Positions 12,132 through 23,765 of a stretch of 64,000 nt of DNA are shown one piece after another. Each line of letters begins with the position of its first letter. Position 1 is the stretch's first letter. The notes beneath the pieces are model-generated. The model saw only the letters and a program-made list of their open reading frames with translations, made no database searches and was not told where the DNA came from. This stretch comes from Papaver somniferum (lineage: Eukaryota; Streptophyta; Magnoliopsida; Ranunculales; Papaveraceae): NCBI RefSeq assembly GCF_003573695.1, contig NC_039359.1:139959939-140023938 (forward strand). The letters are read 5' to 3'. Both the position numbers and the translations under genes were made by a program.

Positions 12132-13683
12132 GTTAAGCATTTTCTTAAAAAAAAAAATTGCATAAAACCTCCAACTTGTAGAGATTTTAGAGTCACTAGC
12201 ATACTTCTAGGTATGTTTACATAGATAATTCTGACCAACATAACGGAACTTGGAAGTGTTAGGGAACTACGTCCGGATTTCTTACTTATTAGAGTGTTAA
12301 ATAATGGATTTAATCATGCCGGTGATGCAAGGGAGAAATGCATTATTAGAGTTGTTGATCAATCATTAGTGGAGAACCCGTTTATATCATGTGAGGCACC
12401 GACCAAATATTCTTTGTAGCTGACTAAAGAGCTTTCTTTTGAGTGTGTGTCACGGTACGTTAATTCCGGGTAAAATGGTGAGTTACCCAACCTATCACCA
12501 ATAGAAACACTAATCTTTGATATCTTGATTGATAATTTTGTCAATCATGAGGGTGACGTCTATAGATGAAAGCCTCCTTCTTGTAGTGATTTGCAGTTAG
12601 CACCATTCTCTCGACGACAACGGGTCCATAGAAATATCATCATCAACAAGGAGCGACATCAAAATCTACAACGAAAGTTGAAAACATTCAAGGTTTACAA
12701 GGAACGGAACAAGAAAAAGAGCAAATTTCATATTCAAATAAAGCAACATACAATGAGCATAATTATATATCCAAGTATGAAGACTTATTTACAAGAGCAA
12801 AGAAAAGAAAAAGGTGAGAATTATTGAAGTTTATGATTTCGAGACGATACAAGTTGTGAAGAATCAAGCGGTAAAGTACTTTTCCCACGGCCACGGTTTG
12901 TTTTATTTTCACTTTGTTTTGTATTTTCTTTCTCTTATCATCAAAAAAAAAAATGAAAAAAAAATTGATGACAAGAGAAATTTTTGGTTCTTATTTATTT
13001 AATAAGCCGTGGGGAAGGAAAATCTATAAAGAAGTTTCAAGCGACAAGGATTTTAAGGTAAAGAGTTACAAATTGTCAAGGATCTATGAAGTTCGAGAGT
13101 TTATCATCAATAGTTGAAGCCGAAGACGAAGACCAAGAAGATGAAGATGAGGAGCGGAAGACGTTTCTATTGGATGCTATGAGAGTGGTGTTATCATCAT
13201 TGCAATCGGATGTGAAGGTGAGTAAGTGATCTCATCCTCGATAATAGTGGTTGATTTTCTTTCTTAGAGATCGTTTGAAAAATGGTTTTTCAAAATATTA
13301 AAAGACGTGGGTTTTTAAAATATTTCGGAAGTTGTCCTTCCCACCATTCAACGTGTTGCAGGAATTCTCTCTTCATTCCTACTTGCACACATGTGAGAAC
13401 CATAAAAGTACGTCTTTTGAGTGCAGTTTCATAAAACCCTTTTTGGTGAGGCAGAAGTCGAGGTGAAATGCTTATTGATCACTCTCAAACACGCATTCTC
13501 TCATTATGGTGTGGTTATTTCTCACTCAACATTTAAGAATGAGAATATGTTCTTTAGTATTTCTAAATTCTTATTACTAGCATGCAAAAACTCTATGTCC
13601 TCATAGATCTTTGGATGCTTGGGACGCAAGAACGCTTTGAAGTTTTAAGTTTTAGTTTGGTTTGCTCGAGGACTAGCAAAGTC
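12132..13683 (+). other. G1 spacer between pol and PPT
   Basis: No recognisable protein is encoded over 1.5 kb. Some Athila elements carry an env-like ORF here. I see no long open frame, signal peptide or membrane segment, so it is absent or fully decayed. A-rich and T-rich runs occur near 12935-12970. The stretch 13125-13160 is rich in GAAGA repeats. Confidence 0.7.
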
Positions 13684-13699
13684 TAAGTGTGGGGGAATT
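13684..13699 (+). other. G1 polypurine tract
   Basis: TAAGTGTGGGGGAATT lies directly before the right LTR start (TGATAGG at 13700). This is the plus-strand primer site expected for a plus-oriented element. Confidence 0.93.
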
Positions 13700-16229
13700 T
13701 GATAGGTCTAGAATACACCCTATTTATTATCTATTGTTTATGCTTTCTTTGTTATTTTTCTTGTGAATTATGTATTTTATGCGTGTTTTTGAGTTATTAG
13801 GTACTCTGGAGTCGCATGGAGGAAAAGTAGAAGAAATCACCCAATTTGAGCAAGAAGGGCACAATCGTCATTTTAGAGGGAACAATATATGGAGCCCAGT
13901 CGAGGTTAAGGGGCAACTTTATTTGGAGGAGTACTAAACACATGATAGTTGAGGTTAAGGGGATTGCCATCTGGGTGGACCTTATCTAAACAGGTGGGTT
14001 GTCTGAATCCATCACCCAAATGATAAGTAACCCTAAACGTCGTCTTGTCCAAAATCATTAGCACCTGAATTTAAGAAAAAGAGAGAGGAGAAAACGGCAG
14101 CTCATCTGCTGATCCGGTTCGAGAGGAAAGTGTAAGAACGAAGAAGATGGTGCTGGTAATGGAGAAATTAGATCGAGAAGGAACTGAGGCTGCTGTAAAT
14201 CCGAGAAGGGGATCTGAGATTGATGTGGAGAGATGAAATTGAAAGTTACAATGAATGAATGGAGTTAGGGTTTGCTTCTTCTGGTAAATAAGATGAAGAA
14301 ATTATGAATTGACAGGATTTCTGAAGACAGAGATGATGAAATCGATAGAGAAGATATTGGGGGTTTGCTTCTGAATCTAAGATAGAGATGGAGGGTTCGC
14401 TGTTGATCAATTGAATAGAGAAGAAGAGATTGAGATTGGGTTTGCGCTGAAATTGAAGATGGTCTGAGATGGGTTCGATCTGTGAATACGAGAGCTGTCA
14501 TTTAATTGAAGATGGGTAAACTCATTTCGAGTTTGTATTGATTGAAGAGAAAGATTAATTAATAGCAGAGATGGTGATGACGCTGCTGAGTTCAGAGATG
14601 AATGCCGAGAAGGAATGAAATTGTGTGTGCTACTATGGGGTTCAAGATGCAGTTCATGTTGGTGTTATTGCAGCTTGAATACAAGATTGAACTAAAGAAA
14701 GAAATGGTTCCAGTTTATAGTAGCAGGAACTAAGCAACAAAGAAGATCAGATGGAGTTTGAGTTTGTAATGAAGAATTGAGCTGTTACAATGGTGGAGTT
14801 TATGCTGCAAGAGCAGGCAATTGGGAGATGAAGATGATATTGCAGCTGAGAGTTACAGGGAATGATGGAATGGTTTGTGAACTGCTAAACTAGATGTATG
14901 ATAGGATTTCTTAACAGGTGAAGAAAGACGAACTTGGCCTGAGAAAGTCCTGCAAATAGACAGAACTCGGCCGAGTTCCGATTCAGGCAAGTCAACTCGG
15001 TGATCCAAGTGAGTCGACAAGATAACGGCGTCGTCAGTCGGATTTTTAAAGAAGACGGTGACCCAGAAAGACTGTTAGTTTAACTCAGGCTGCCGGCGAC
15101 AGATTTGAGGTGACCGACGGTGACTTTTCCGGCCGAATTCCGGTGATCCCGAGAACTTTTCAGGCGACCAAAAATACAGAAATTTGTGAAGAATTCTCTA
15201 GACTCATGGGTTTGAGGAATTGGACTTGAAGTTGGAAAGTGAAGATGGAAGATTTGAGAAATACAAGGAGTTGGGAAGAAGACTTACAAAGGTAAAGGGA
15301 TTCTATTCCTAAGAGGATTGCAAGGAAATTGAAGCCTATTAATAGAGAAGTTCTCTACTTTTCTCTAGATACTTTTGCTCACCTCTATACACACAACAAT
15401 TCTCTTTTATTTATTCTTTGTGTGAACTCCTTAGCATGAGTAGCTAAATTTCTATTGATTGAGGATGAATTCCTAGTTTTTAACATATGATTTGAGTTTT
15501 TGTTTCAATTCTACTTTGAAGTTTTCACATGATTATCGTTTGTTTTTACTAATAGGAATGTTTATACATTCATGGTTGATTGATAGATTGTTTAGAGTGC
15601 ACGCTAAATTGATTTGTTAATTTGACCTAAAGCTAGTAGAAGTTAGGGAATACGTAATCGTTCTCGACACTTTACACAAGTAGAAAACACGAGACCTTGC
15701 AGAGGGATTCTGTGGAGCTATTGTGTGTGAAAACAACGCTAGAAAGTAGACCAAGCGAACCGAGTCTAACTACTAGTACTAAACCTAAATTCATAAATCT
15801 TAATGCATTCGGGGAATTACATCTTGTAAGTGAACCCAAAGGTGGTTCTTTTGAATAGAATCTGATAACTAAGCGGGCATGTTACTCAGTGAAACTAGGA
15901 ATTTTGGGGTTAGCTAAGCGAACCTGCTATCCTACGGTTGGTGATAATATGTGAGTAATAAAATGTGGAAAAGAACATAACTTAAATCATTGTTTTGCAA
16001 TGAAGAACGATTCCTTGATCTAACTTGTCTTATTGATTTCAAATTACACTTTTGATTGCTTTATTTACTTTCTTTTGCTTTATAAATTTTAAAACAATCC
16101 CCCCCTTTTTGTGACAATTAAACAACTAAAACCTCTTGCTCCTCGTGGGAACGAACTTGACTAAACTATATTACTTGTTAATTAAGTGGAAAAATATTAA
16201 GTAATTTGTTGTGGTTACGACACGCATCA
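13700..16229 (+). repeat. G1 3' LTR
   Basis: A 2530-bp copy of the LTR at 3949, ending GCATCA directly before the TSD CTAAA (16230-16234). Differences from the left copy are mostly single bases, plus a few short deletions, for example near 14932 and 15190. This indicates an insertion that is not very recent. Confidence 0.95.
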
Positions 16230-16756
16230 CTAAACTCTCATTTCAATCATTGAAACATTCTTAGAGGACGTTATATAGTTGTTATTCACAAACCATTTTT
16301 CGTCAAAGCAATTTTCAAAGTGATTGAAACATATCATGACTTTCGTCACTAGGTAAAGATGAACTTGGCCAAAGCGAAAGCTTACCAACATATATTTCGA
16401 GAAATAGATAGGCGAGATAAACTCGGCTGGAAATAGCAAATGTGTATAATCAAAGTGTATATAGCAAAACGACTTTTGTCTCAAGATAGGAGATAGAGTA
16501 GATAGACTTTTGAGTGATAGATAAGTTCAAGTCTCCACATACCTTTTAGTCGATGAAGTTCCACCAGTTCCTTGAGTAGTCCTTCGTCTTGTATGATGTT
16601 TGCCATGGAGTTCTTGAGCTCAGCTACACTTTCTATCCTAGTCCGAGACTTAGCTATAGTGGACTAGAAATCAAGACTTATAGTTTTGATCACTAACATT
16701 GACAAACATGCTTGAGATAGCAACGCATGCGAGTTCGACCGAGCAATGCTCTAACA
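16230..16756 (-). repeat. Element A 5' LTR, distal part
   Basis: This continues the A LTR after the G1 insertion. In minus orientation it starts TGTTAGAGC at 16756 and matches the first about 530 bp of the LTRs at 40219, 53049, 59342 and 62467. It includes the GGTCGA and TATCTCAAGCATG segments. Confidence 0.92.
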
Positions 16757-16936
16757 GAATGTTTGGGATTATTGCTACATGCACCATTCTGAATAAATAT
16801 ACTGAGTTGCTTAATACATGTGTGAGTAGAGAGGCCCGGGCACTCATTACTTTTAAATGGCTCAGTCCTCTTTGCAGACGGCGCATTAAACACAGGGTTT
16901 ACAATTTTAGCCATGAACTAAAAACCACCATCAACA
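16757..16936 (-). repeat. Element B1 3' LTR fragment
   Basis: In minus orientation it starts TGTTGATGGTGGTTTTTAG at 16936. It matches 32705-32884 (own 5' LTR) and 45002-45181 (B2). The rest of this LTR is displaced beyond the left edge by insertion of element A. Confidence 0.9.
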
Positions 16937-16950
16937 TTAAGTCCCCTGCT
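16937..16950 (-). other. Polypurine tract of element B1
   Basis: On the minus strand AGCAGGGGACTTAA abuts the LTR start. The same tract occurs in B2 at 45182-45195. It sets the minus orientation of B and shows that the neighbouring PMD gene is antisense. Confidence 0.88.
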
Positions 16951-17873
16951 TACCAAGTAACAATGACATTATTGCGGGGTAAGCACTAGATGGTCACAGA
17001 CGAAGATAAAATCGAAAAAGTCGAGACATGTAGAGATTACCAGGAATAGTCTGACCGCTTTTTGGCAATAGGTACGGGCGGCTGGTGTTTTTAGCGTGCT
17101 GCTTATTTGGTCTTGGGGTGGTGATCTTGGCGCGCTTCTTGTTCGGCCTTGGAGCAGTGGTCTTGGCGTGCTACTTGTTCGGCCTTAGAGTGACGGCGCC
17201 GCGTGACCAACTTCCTTTTTCCAGGCGTGGCACAAAAAGGAAACCCAGTTTCTATTCAAACTCCAAAAACGTTATGCGTAAAAAGGGGGTCGTCCCTTTC
17301 CCATTTCCTTGTTTGCTCGCCCGTATGTGCCTCCTTTTTTCTCTTTAATACGCAGTGCTCCACCTATGGTAGTTGGTCTTATTTCATCGACGCGATCAAT
17401 AGCTCCATCAGCAAGGTTGTATCCTCCAGCAGCAAGGCAAGCACTTCGTTTCTCTTCTTTTTCCTTTTGCAAGTGTGAACTCTTGTATTGGCTGTTTTTA
17501 AAACTTCTGAAACTCCGTTTGATCCCAAGTAGATCTTCTTTGTTGATAGTGTTGGAGTTGAACATCCGTAGCGAAACGGCAGTAAGATCACAACAAGGCT
17601 GGCGGGAATTTGAGGTAAACGCCGCTGTTGCTTCTTCATCTTTTTCAGAAACCTAGTTTTAGGTTTTCGGCAGCGGGTATAATCCCCACGACAAAATTTT
17701 GTTCTTCCCAGTAGAAGGCGCGCGAGCTCCATGTTTCCTCATGTGAACCCGACCATTAATGATCGTATTAAGTTTCGACAAAATTTTGCACATATGGTTT
17801 TGCTGACATAGTGACCTTTCCTATCTTGTTCGTTGTAGTTATTCAAAAGTGAACTTAAGAGATTCTTGTTAAG
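16951..17873 (+). promoter_or_regulatory. Leader and upstream region of the PMD gene in B1, with a 36-bp minisatellite
   Basis: No gene lies here. A 36-bp unit (GCGYGCTNCTTGTTCGGCCTT core) is repeated three times from 17094 to about 17200, as it is in B2. Before the ATG a likely 5'UTR intron runs from a donor in CAGCAAG|G near 17437 to an acceptor GTTCGTTGTAG near 17838. B2 has GTAAGC at the donor and B1 has GCAAGC. Small overlapping open frames here differ between copies and look spurious. Confidence 0.55.
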
Positions 17874-19471
17874 ATGTCACCTGGAGATGCTTATGTGGCC
17901 AAACTGGGAAGTATTAGCGGCTCGAAAAATAAGCCAAATGTGGATGATGAATTCTTCACAAAGTCTTTTATAGTTGCAAGAACACACCCCAGCCATGTAA
18001 TGACCCTCCTTACTGGTTCAGAAAATGAAGAGACTGCTCAATCGATTTATCCGGAGCGTGTGATAAGGTTTTGTCTTCAAAGGAACGAGTATCCTGCCTC
18101 TCCCATTGATTTCAAAATTTTCCATAACCCATTTCCCGCTTATGATGGATGGATGAAATACATGATGAGTAATGACAGTGTCAGGAAAAATTTGATTAAG
18201 GCGCAAATTGCGGATGCTGTCATCGCGTCTGCAACACTTTGCATTAGAAAGGATGTTGCAGGTTTGACTACTTTTATTTCTAGATGGAACATGTCCACCC
18301 ATACTTCCATATGTAGATGGGGCGAGATGACTATCATCTTGGAGAGTGTAGTTGTTCTGTTGAATCTTCCGGTTGTAGGAAATCTTGACTTTAGATTATC
18401 CGAGGAAGAAGAAACAATGCATGTCTCCCTAATCGAGAAGGCTGAAGAATATAATCGGCAAGGGAAGGATGATAAATGCTTCTATACTTGGTGGGTGTCT
18501 GAATGGTTCCCCGCAAAACCGAAACCAGATCAGGTAGTGAATGACACACTCAGTGTCGCTTCGTTTTTATCTTTGTGGCTATCTAGGGATGTTTTTGATG
18601 ATGGCTATGCCAAGAAGGAAATAAGACAGAAACTCGTCAAATTCGCTATTAGGATGGCGCAAGGTATTTCTCTTCCCATAGGCAGCTTGTTCCTTGGTTC
18701 CTTATATACCCACTTAGATTGTCTATCAGTGGATATGTACGCCTCCAACGGATATATGAAGGTGGACTCATACGTTCACATTGCCTTTGTCCAAGCGTGG
18801 TTGTGGGAGCATTTCAGAGGTTATGCTCCTAATCCTGCGACTTCACTTTCTAGCACATTTGGAGGAGCTAGGATACTTCGTTGGTTGAAGAAACGTGCAA
18901 GACCTAGATTAAAGCTCGTCGATTTTCTTGACAATATGTATGCAATTGACTTTCGTCCCTGGGCACCAGTTCACGCATCTATAGTCCATTCTGATACTTT
19001 TGCATCTTCTCCAGGTATAACGTTGCACTCTGACGGAAAGGACACGAGCATTAGGGAAATCGTATTCATGTGAAGCTGCATACCTGGATATGTCCCATCT
19101 TTCTTCAAAGGATCTTTTGAGGTGGTTCCTTATAATATTGACAGAGATGCTCGTCAGATGGGCTTCGACCAGGAAATCTCGTTCTATCGTCCGTCGACGC
19201 CTTGAGATGACCTTTTGTCGTCTGTTTTTGATGGTAGCGTTTTCAAAACAAATAAGAGCTTCCCATTCTTGCCCCCAGAAAGAAAACCTATGATGACCCC
19301 CAAGTGTAAGGAATTCTGGCAAGAGAATTTTGTCGCTCTTCATGAGTTCGTGCATAACATCGTGAAGAGTCCTCGTGTAAATCCCTCTCCCAAGACCTTA
19401 TAAAACCACAAGCTGTTGAAGCGGCTCCCTTCGCGTAAACGGAAACCTTCTGACCAAGGTGAAGATAGTCC

Positions 19472-19940
19472 TGTAGTTGCAGGAAATCCTACACTACACC
19501 CCTCACAAGATTTCATTAACATTCAACTCATTTTAGATTAACAATCTTAATTTATTGATCAATCATTGAACAATCTTACAAGAAAAGATAAAGGAATCAA
19601 GAATAATCACTGCTCTAGATTTTCTCTCTCTGATTTACTTGCTTCTCACCCAGAAAAAGATCTCTTTCTTTCCTTTACAACTGAACGACTATTTATAGGA
19701 AGTACCTAGTGGATGACAGCTAATCTGTCCTTTATTTTCGGATATGGCTTGCGATATTCTCGCAACCTTACAAATGTTAACCTCGCAAACTCTCTTATTT
19801 TCGCAGAAGCATCACATTTTTCTCATGATTTTAGCTGACGTCGTTTATTATGTCATTTCTGAAATTGTTCTGCGACGCTGTTGTGTTGTGTTGTTGATAA
19901 TTTCGCTGAGGCATTATTGTTGCGAGATTCTGATCCTACA
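19472..19940 (-). repeat. Element C 3' LTR
   Basis: The plus strand reads TGTAGTTGCAGG...GATCCTACA. It is the same length as the other copy with scattered differences, such as TGAACAATC versus TGAAAAATC near 19568. It abuts the PPT at 19941. Confidence 0.95.
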
Positions 19941-19954
19941 TCTTGCCTCTTCTC
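19941..19954 (-). other. Element C polypurine tract
   Basis: On the minus strand AGAAGAGGCAAGA lies directly before the LTR start TGTAGGATC. It is purine-rich except for one C, and its position matches minus orientation. Confidence 0.75.
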
Positions 19955-20308
19955 ATATCTTCTCTGCGAAGTAGAGAATGATGTGAGAAATGCCGCAGTT
20001 GTCCATCTCTTCATATTCTGCATTTATCACACGTATCCTTTCTTCCATTTATTTCTTGACACGTCTTCTGTAACCGCTGCTTTTCAACCGCTCACGTCTT
20101 TTCGCATTAATGGTGTTTATTTCTTCGAATAAAAAAAATCTTCTTTATATATTCTTCTTACTCTTCTTTCCATTTTCTTTTTACTTTCTCTTCTCTTTTT
20201 ACTTTCTCATATCTGCAACTCTTTTGTTCTTCCATAAGTTCTGCTACTGTAATTCTTCATTCTTTAATTTTCTTACTTTATATTCATTCCCATACTTTAT
20301 ATTCAGAT

Positions 20309-23013
20309 ATGCCTCCAAGTGGCCACAAACATGAGAAAAACTTAAAAGATGTCCAAAAAGATCTTGCTGAGAAAGGCTTCACACTTTCTACCATTCCTGG
20401 TGAAAGTGCCAAGTCAATTCTTTCTATCAAACTTTTCTGTGATCAACATTGTGATGATCAATTAATCATAATTTCGCTAGATCAAATTCTCGCAGGTCTC
20501 CCCATTCCTCTTTATGACCCATATATTCCTTTGTTCTATGAAATTCTCGCTCACTCGGGATTTTCGCGAGCTATCTTCCAATTGAGTAGGGATTGCATCC
20601 GTCTGACGCTAGAATTCGCTAACCGTGGTGCTGGTAAAGGATCTCTTTACTCCAAAGAACTTAGGGATCCTAAATTCGCAGACTTGGAGATAATTGCTGA
20701 AAAATACACAGTAGCGAGTTTCTTTGAAAATTATGAATTGATCTCCATGAAGAAAGAGAATACTCGCTGGGGTATTCGCTTGAAAAGGAAAGATAACATT
20801 GATGAAGATAAAATACTCATGCAAGACATTGATTGGAATTCTGGTAAGAACACAACTCCTCGCCAATCCAAAAATGATAAATGGTGTGTTTTTCCCTTGA
20901 TGCTAAAAGGACCTTACATTGCTGGGTCAAATGTTCTTCCTGAGAATCTCGCTACCTATCAACCTTGGGTATTCTCTTGGCACGAGAAGGAGAAAGAGGT
21001 ATGTTTCTTCTAGTTTCGCTCACTTTACATTTTTTTATTTATCTTTATTCTTTTGTTCGCTGATTCTTGCGAAATTCTACAGATCCAGAAACTGAAAGAT
21101 AGCTATCACAGGACTGGGAAGGCTAGTACCTTGTTAGCTCTTCGCTCATACACAGATGTGGTAAGAAATATTCTCTTATGATTTTAAACAGTATACTGTT
21201 GCCTCTATTTCTTATTTTTATCTGTGTGTGAAGATTATTGCTGAAATAGAAGAGCCTGCCAATGTTGCGATGACTGGAGATAAAGGAAAAGGTGCTCTTC
21301 GCAGGGAAAAACCAACTGCTCCTCCTTCAAAGAAGAGAAAAATTCGTTCTTCCTCTCCTTCAAATATTCCTTCTCATGAAAACTCCGAGAGTGACGAGGA
21401 TTATGAGGATAATGATGACCTTGCTGCAAATGAAGATTCTCCATATGAATCTTCTATGGATAAGCTCTCTGGCCTCTTTTCTGATTCTTTGCAAGGAATG
21501 GGAGATAGTCAATTCGCTAATACCTGCAAAGCTCTCTCTACAATTTGCGATATTCCTTTATTGGATGGTGATAATTCTCTTCGTGGAGTTTCTAGATCAG
21601 TGACTCCCAATTTCCTGCATTCTCTTAATAGTCTGGTATGCTTTCATCCTTTTACTTATTTATTATTGTAACTCAAAATCTCTTTCTATTTTAATACTTT
21701 TTATATTTTCTCGCAGGCTGGAAAAGCTTCCTTCGCTGTTGCCTCAGATCTAGAGAGGAGACGTGAAATTCTTGAAAAGAAGAATCTTCAATTTTGTACA
21801 AAGAATGAGGAACTGGAAGCTGAAGTCAAATGTATTCGCGAGAAGAACAAACAACTAGAAATTGATTCTTCTTCGTATAAGAAAAAAATCTCTAGTCTCC
21901 ATCAAGCTAATAATCAACTCTATGGTATGTTACTTTTCTCCTTTCCCTTCATTCATTCATCCTGTTGTTTTATCTTATTTAATTGATCCTTTTTGCAGAC
22001 ATTTATGGTCTTTCTGATGAAGCTACCATTCTTCGTTCATTTCCTAATGCCTTGGATAATGATCCCTTCTTGAGTGTCTTAATAAATCAATAAATAGTTT
22101 CTCAAATGATTTTCATCTCTTTCTCTGAATAAATTAAGATCCAAATTTCGCCTCTTAGAAATTGACCATAGATCTAATTTAAGCTTAGCCAACCGATTTA
22201 AGCGTTTCTTTCTTAATTCTAAAGAGAAAATCAATGAGCTAAGAACCAAAATTAGCGGTCTCATAGATGATAAGGATCGCATCTATGATCAAGGTGCTAA
22301 GGCTTTGGCGAAATTCCAAGAAACCCTTCTTGAAGTTCAACTTGAACGAGATAAAGCTAACCGCAAGAACATCGAGCTCTGGGAAAGAGAAAACCAAATT
22401 CGTTCTCATCTTCTTATAAATAATGAGGATGAATTTGTTTGGGATGCGAAAATCTTAGACGATGCCAGAAAAGATTTAGGTGTAAATGTTAGTCTCCAAG
22501 TTGAGCATACAACCTTGATTAGAGATATGGTTTCTGACAGAGAAGGTTATTAACTGTTCTTCTTCACTAATCTTTTGTTTCTTATGAATTTTTATCAAGT
22601 TATTAATTTATTGCCTTTTGCTCGCAGATTTTGAAAGTAGATATCGCCAAAGAATTGAGGAACTTGAAGATGAAAAAGAGGAACTCGCAAAGAATCTTTC
22701 TTCTCGCAACGACAAGTATTCTATATTAAAGAATCAAATCAAGATCACTGTTGCGAACTTTAAGAATGATGCTATGCATTTTCGCAACCAAACTATTCAA
22801 ATGGTTTGTGATGACCATAGTATTCCTCATTATGATTATCCTTGTCTCTTGGAGGATATCCCAAAGAACATTCCAAGTCTGACTATTTCTGATAGCGAAG
22901 CTGATGATGAAGAATCTGATGGTGATGAAGGTTCTGATGGAGATGAAAGTTCTGATGCAGACGAAGAAGGGAACAAGTCTGATGAAGATGATGAAGGATC
23001 AACTAAGAAGTAG
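20309..23013 (+). pseudogene. Antisense accessory gene of element C, Transposase_28 (PF04195)-like, spliced
   Basis: The product is not certain. Exon 1 (20309-20998) encodes LPIPLYDPYIPLFYEILAHS and QLSRDCIRLTLEF, which resembles the 'putative gypsy type transposon' domain PF04195 of plant gypsy accessory ORFs. Clear GT-AG introns follow: 20999-21082, 21161-21233, 21636-21715 and 21925-21998, with a weaker one at about 22546-22627. All keep the frame. Exons 3-6 encode a Ser/Lys-rich acidic linker, then long coiled coils (residues EKKNLQFCTKNEELEAE onward), then an Asp/Glu/Ser tail ending at TAG 23011-23013. Exon 5 hits TAA near 22092 and the frame shifts before 22130, so this copy is broken. 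It lies on the strand opposite gag-protease, between pol position and 3' LTR. Confidence 0.75.
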
Positions 23014-23446
23014 TTTTTGTTTGTTTCTTTGATCTTCTGTAATACTTGTACATTTATTCCTTCTTTCTGTATATTTGCGAATTCTTTTGGTTCCCCATAT
23101 TCCTTAATATATGAGTTTCTTTCATTTTGACCTGCATTCATTAAAACAATTCTTCCTTGCAATACATTTAATCAACATAATCATTAATTTTTGAATTTTT
23201 TCATAAATCTATCATATGGAGACAAATAACATTTTCTAATTTCATTCATTACCATACTTGCCTCTGTTATTTGTATCCAAATGAGAGATTTTGCAGATTT
23301 TTCTTATTTTGTGCCTCAACTTCGCAGTTGTTTATGTATAATTTCGCAATCTTATGCGAAGTGAATTTTGATTCTTTTCAAAATATCATTCCTGTGTGGT
23401 CTTATTTTTCCTTCCTAATTAAAGGTCTTATTATGTCACCTCTTGT

Positions 23447-23765
23447 CATTGCGACAAAATCGCAGGACGTTCTTGCACTTTCATGCAAAAACCCATTGAT
23501 CATGCATTAACTTTTTCTTATGTATTATGGCCTCTTCAGGAATTTTGCGACAATATGACAAGCCTAAATATTCTTGCGAAAATAAAGCCCCATGACATTG
23601 CCGTCTTGCGACGAAATCGCAGGACGTCTTCGCACTTTCATGCGAAAACCCATTGATCTCGTCTTATCTTTTTCTTTTGTATTATTGCCTCTTCAGGATT
23701 GTTACACAAATATGACAAGCCTTAATACCCTTGCGAGTAAAAAGCCTCATGACATTTGCGTCTTA
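23447..23765 (+). repeat. Tandem repeat, two units of about 157 bp, in element C
   Basis: TTGCGACNAAATCGCAGGACG recurs at 23449 and 23606. Each unit continues through CACTTTCATGCNAAAACCC, a T-rich part and CTCTTCAGGA to CATGACATTNGCG. Tandem repeats between pol and 3' LTR are common in Tat-type elements. Confidence 0.8.

Larger units (their letters stand above)
3949..16229 (+). mobile_element. Element G1: Athila-like Ty3/gypsy retrotransposon, complete but dead
   Basis: Both LTRs start TGATAGG, and the right one ends GCATCA. A perfect 5-bp TSD, CTAAA, lies at 3944-3948 and 16230-16234. The element has a PBS, gag, protease, RT, RNase H, integrase and a PPT in order on the plus strand, for 12,281 bp in all. 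The protease-adjacent TLRSGRQVE motif, the RT motif VFMDDF and the TGGCGCC PBS indicate the Athila branch. It is nested in the LTR of element A in opposite orientation. Confidence 0.95.
1..16756 (-). mobile_element. Element A: Sirevirus-like Ty1/copia retrotransposon, partial
   Basis: In minus orientation the LTR starts TGTTAGAGC at 16756 and ends TTTCA at 2108. An initiator-Met type PBS and a copia polyprotein follow and run off the window start. RT, RNase H and the 3' LTR are therefore not visible. The LTR is split by G1 (3949-16229). A is inserted in the 3' LTR of B1. The homologous B2 sequence continues with no break at the equivalent point, and the 5 bases flanking A on the right are GAATG (TAATG in B2). 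The second TSD copy lies outside the window. Confidence 0.9.

Noticed and set aside
12132..13683. Env-like gene of the Athila element
   Set aside because: Position fits, but only short frames are present and none shows a signal peptide, transmembrane segment or coiled coil.
17272..17732. Overlapping frames of 90-117 codons upstream of the PMD gene
   Set aside because: They lie on both strands, differ between B1 and B2 and coincide with the candidate 5'UTR intron.
19744..20334. Cysteine- and phenylalanine-rich short frames
   Set aside because: They overlap the C LTR and the T-rich leader of its antisense gene; the copy in the other LTR differs by frame-changing indels.
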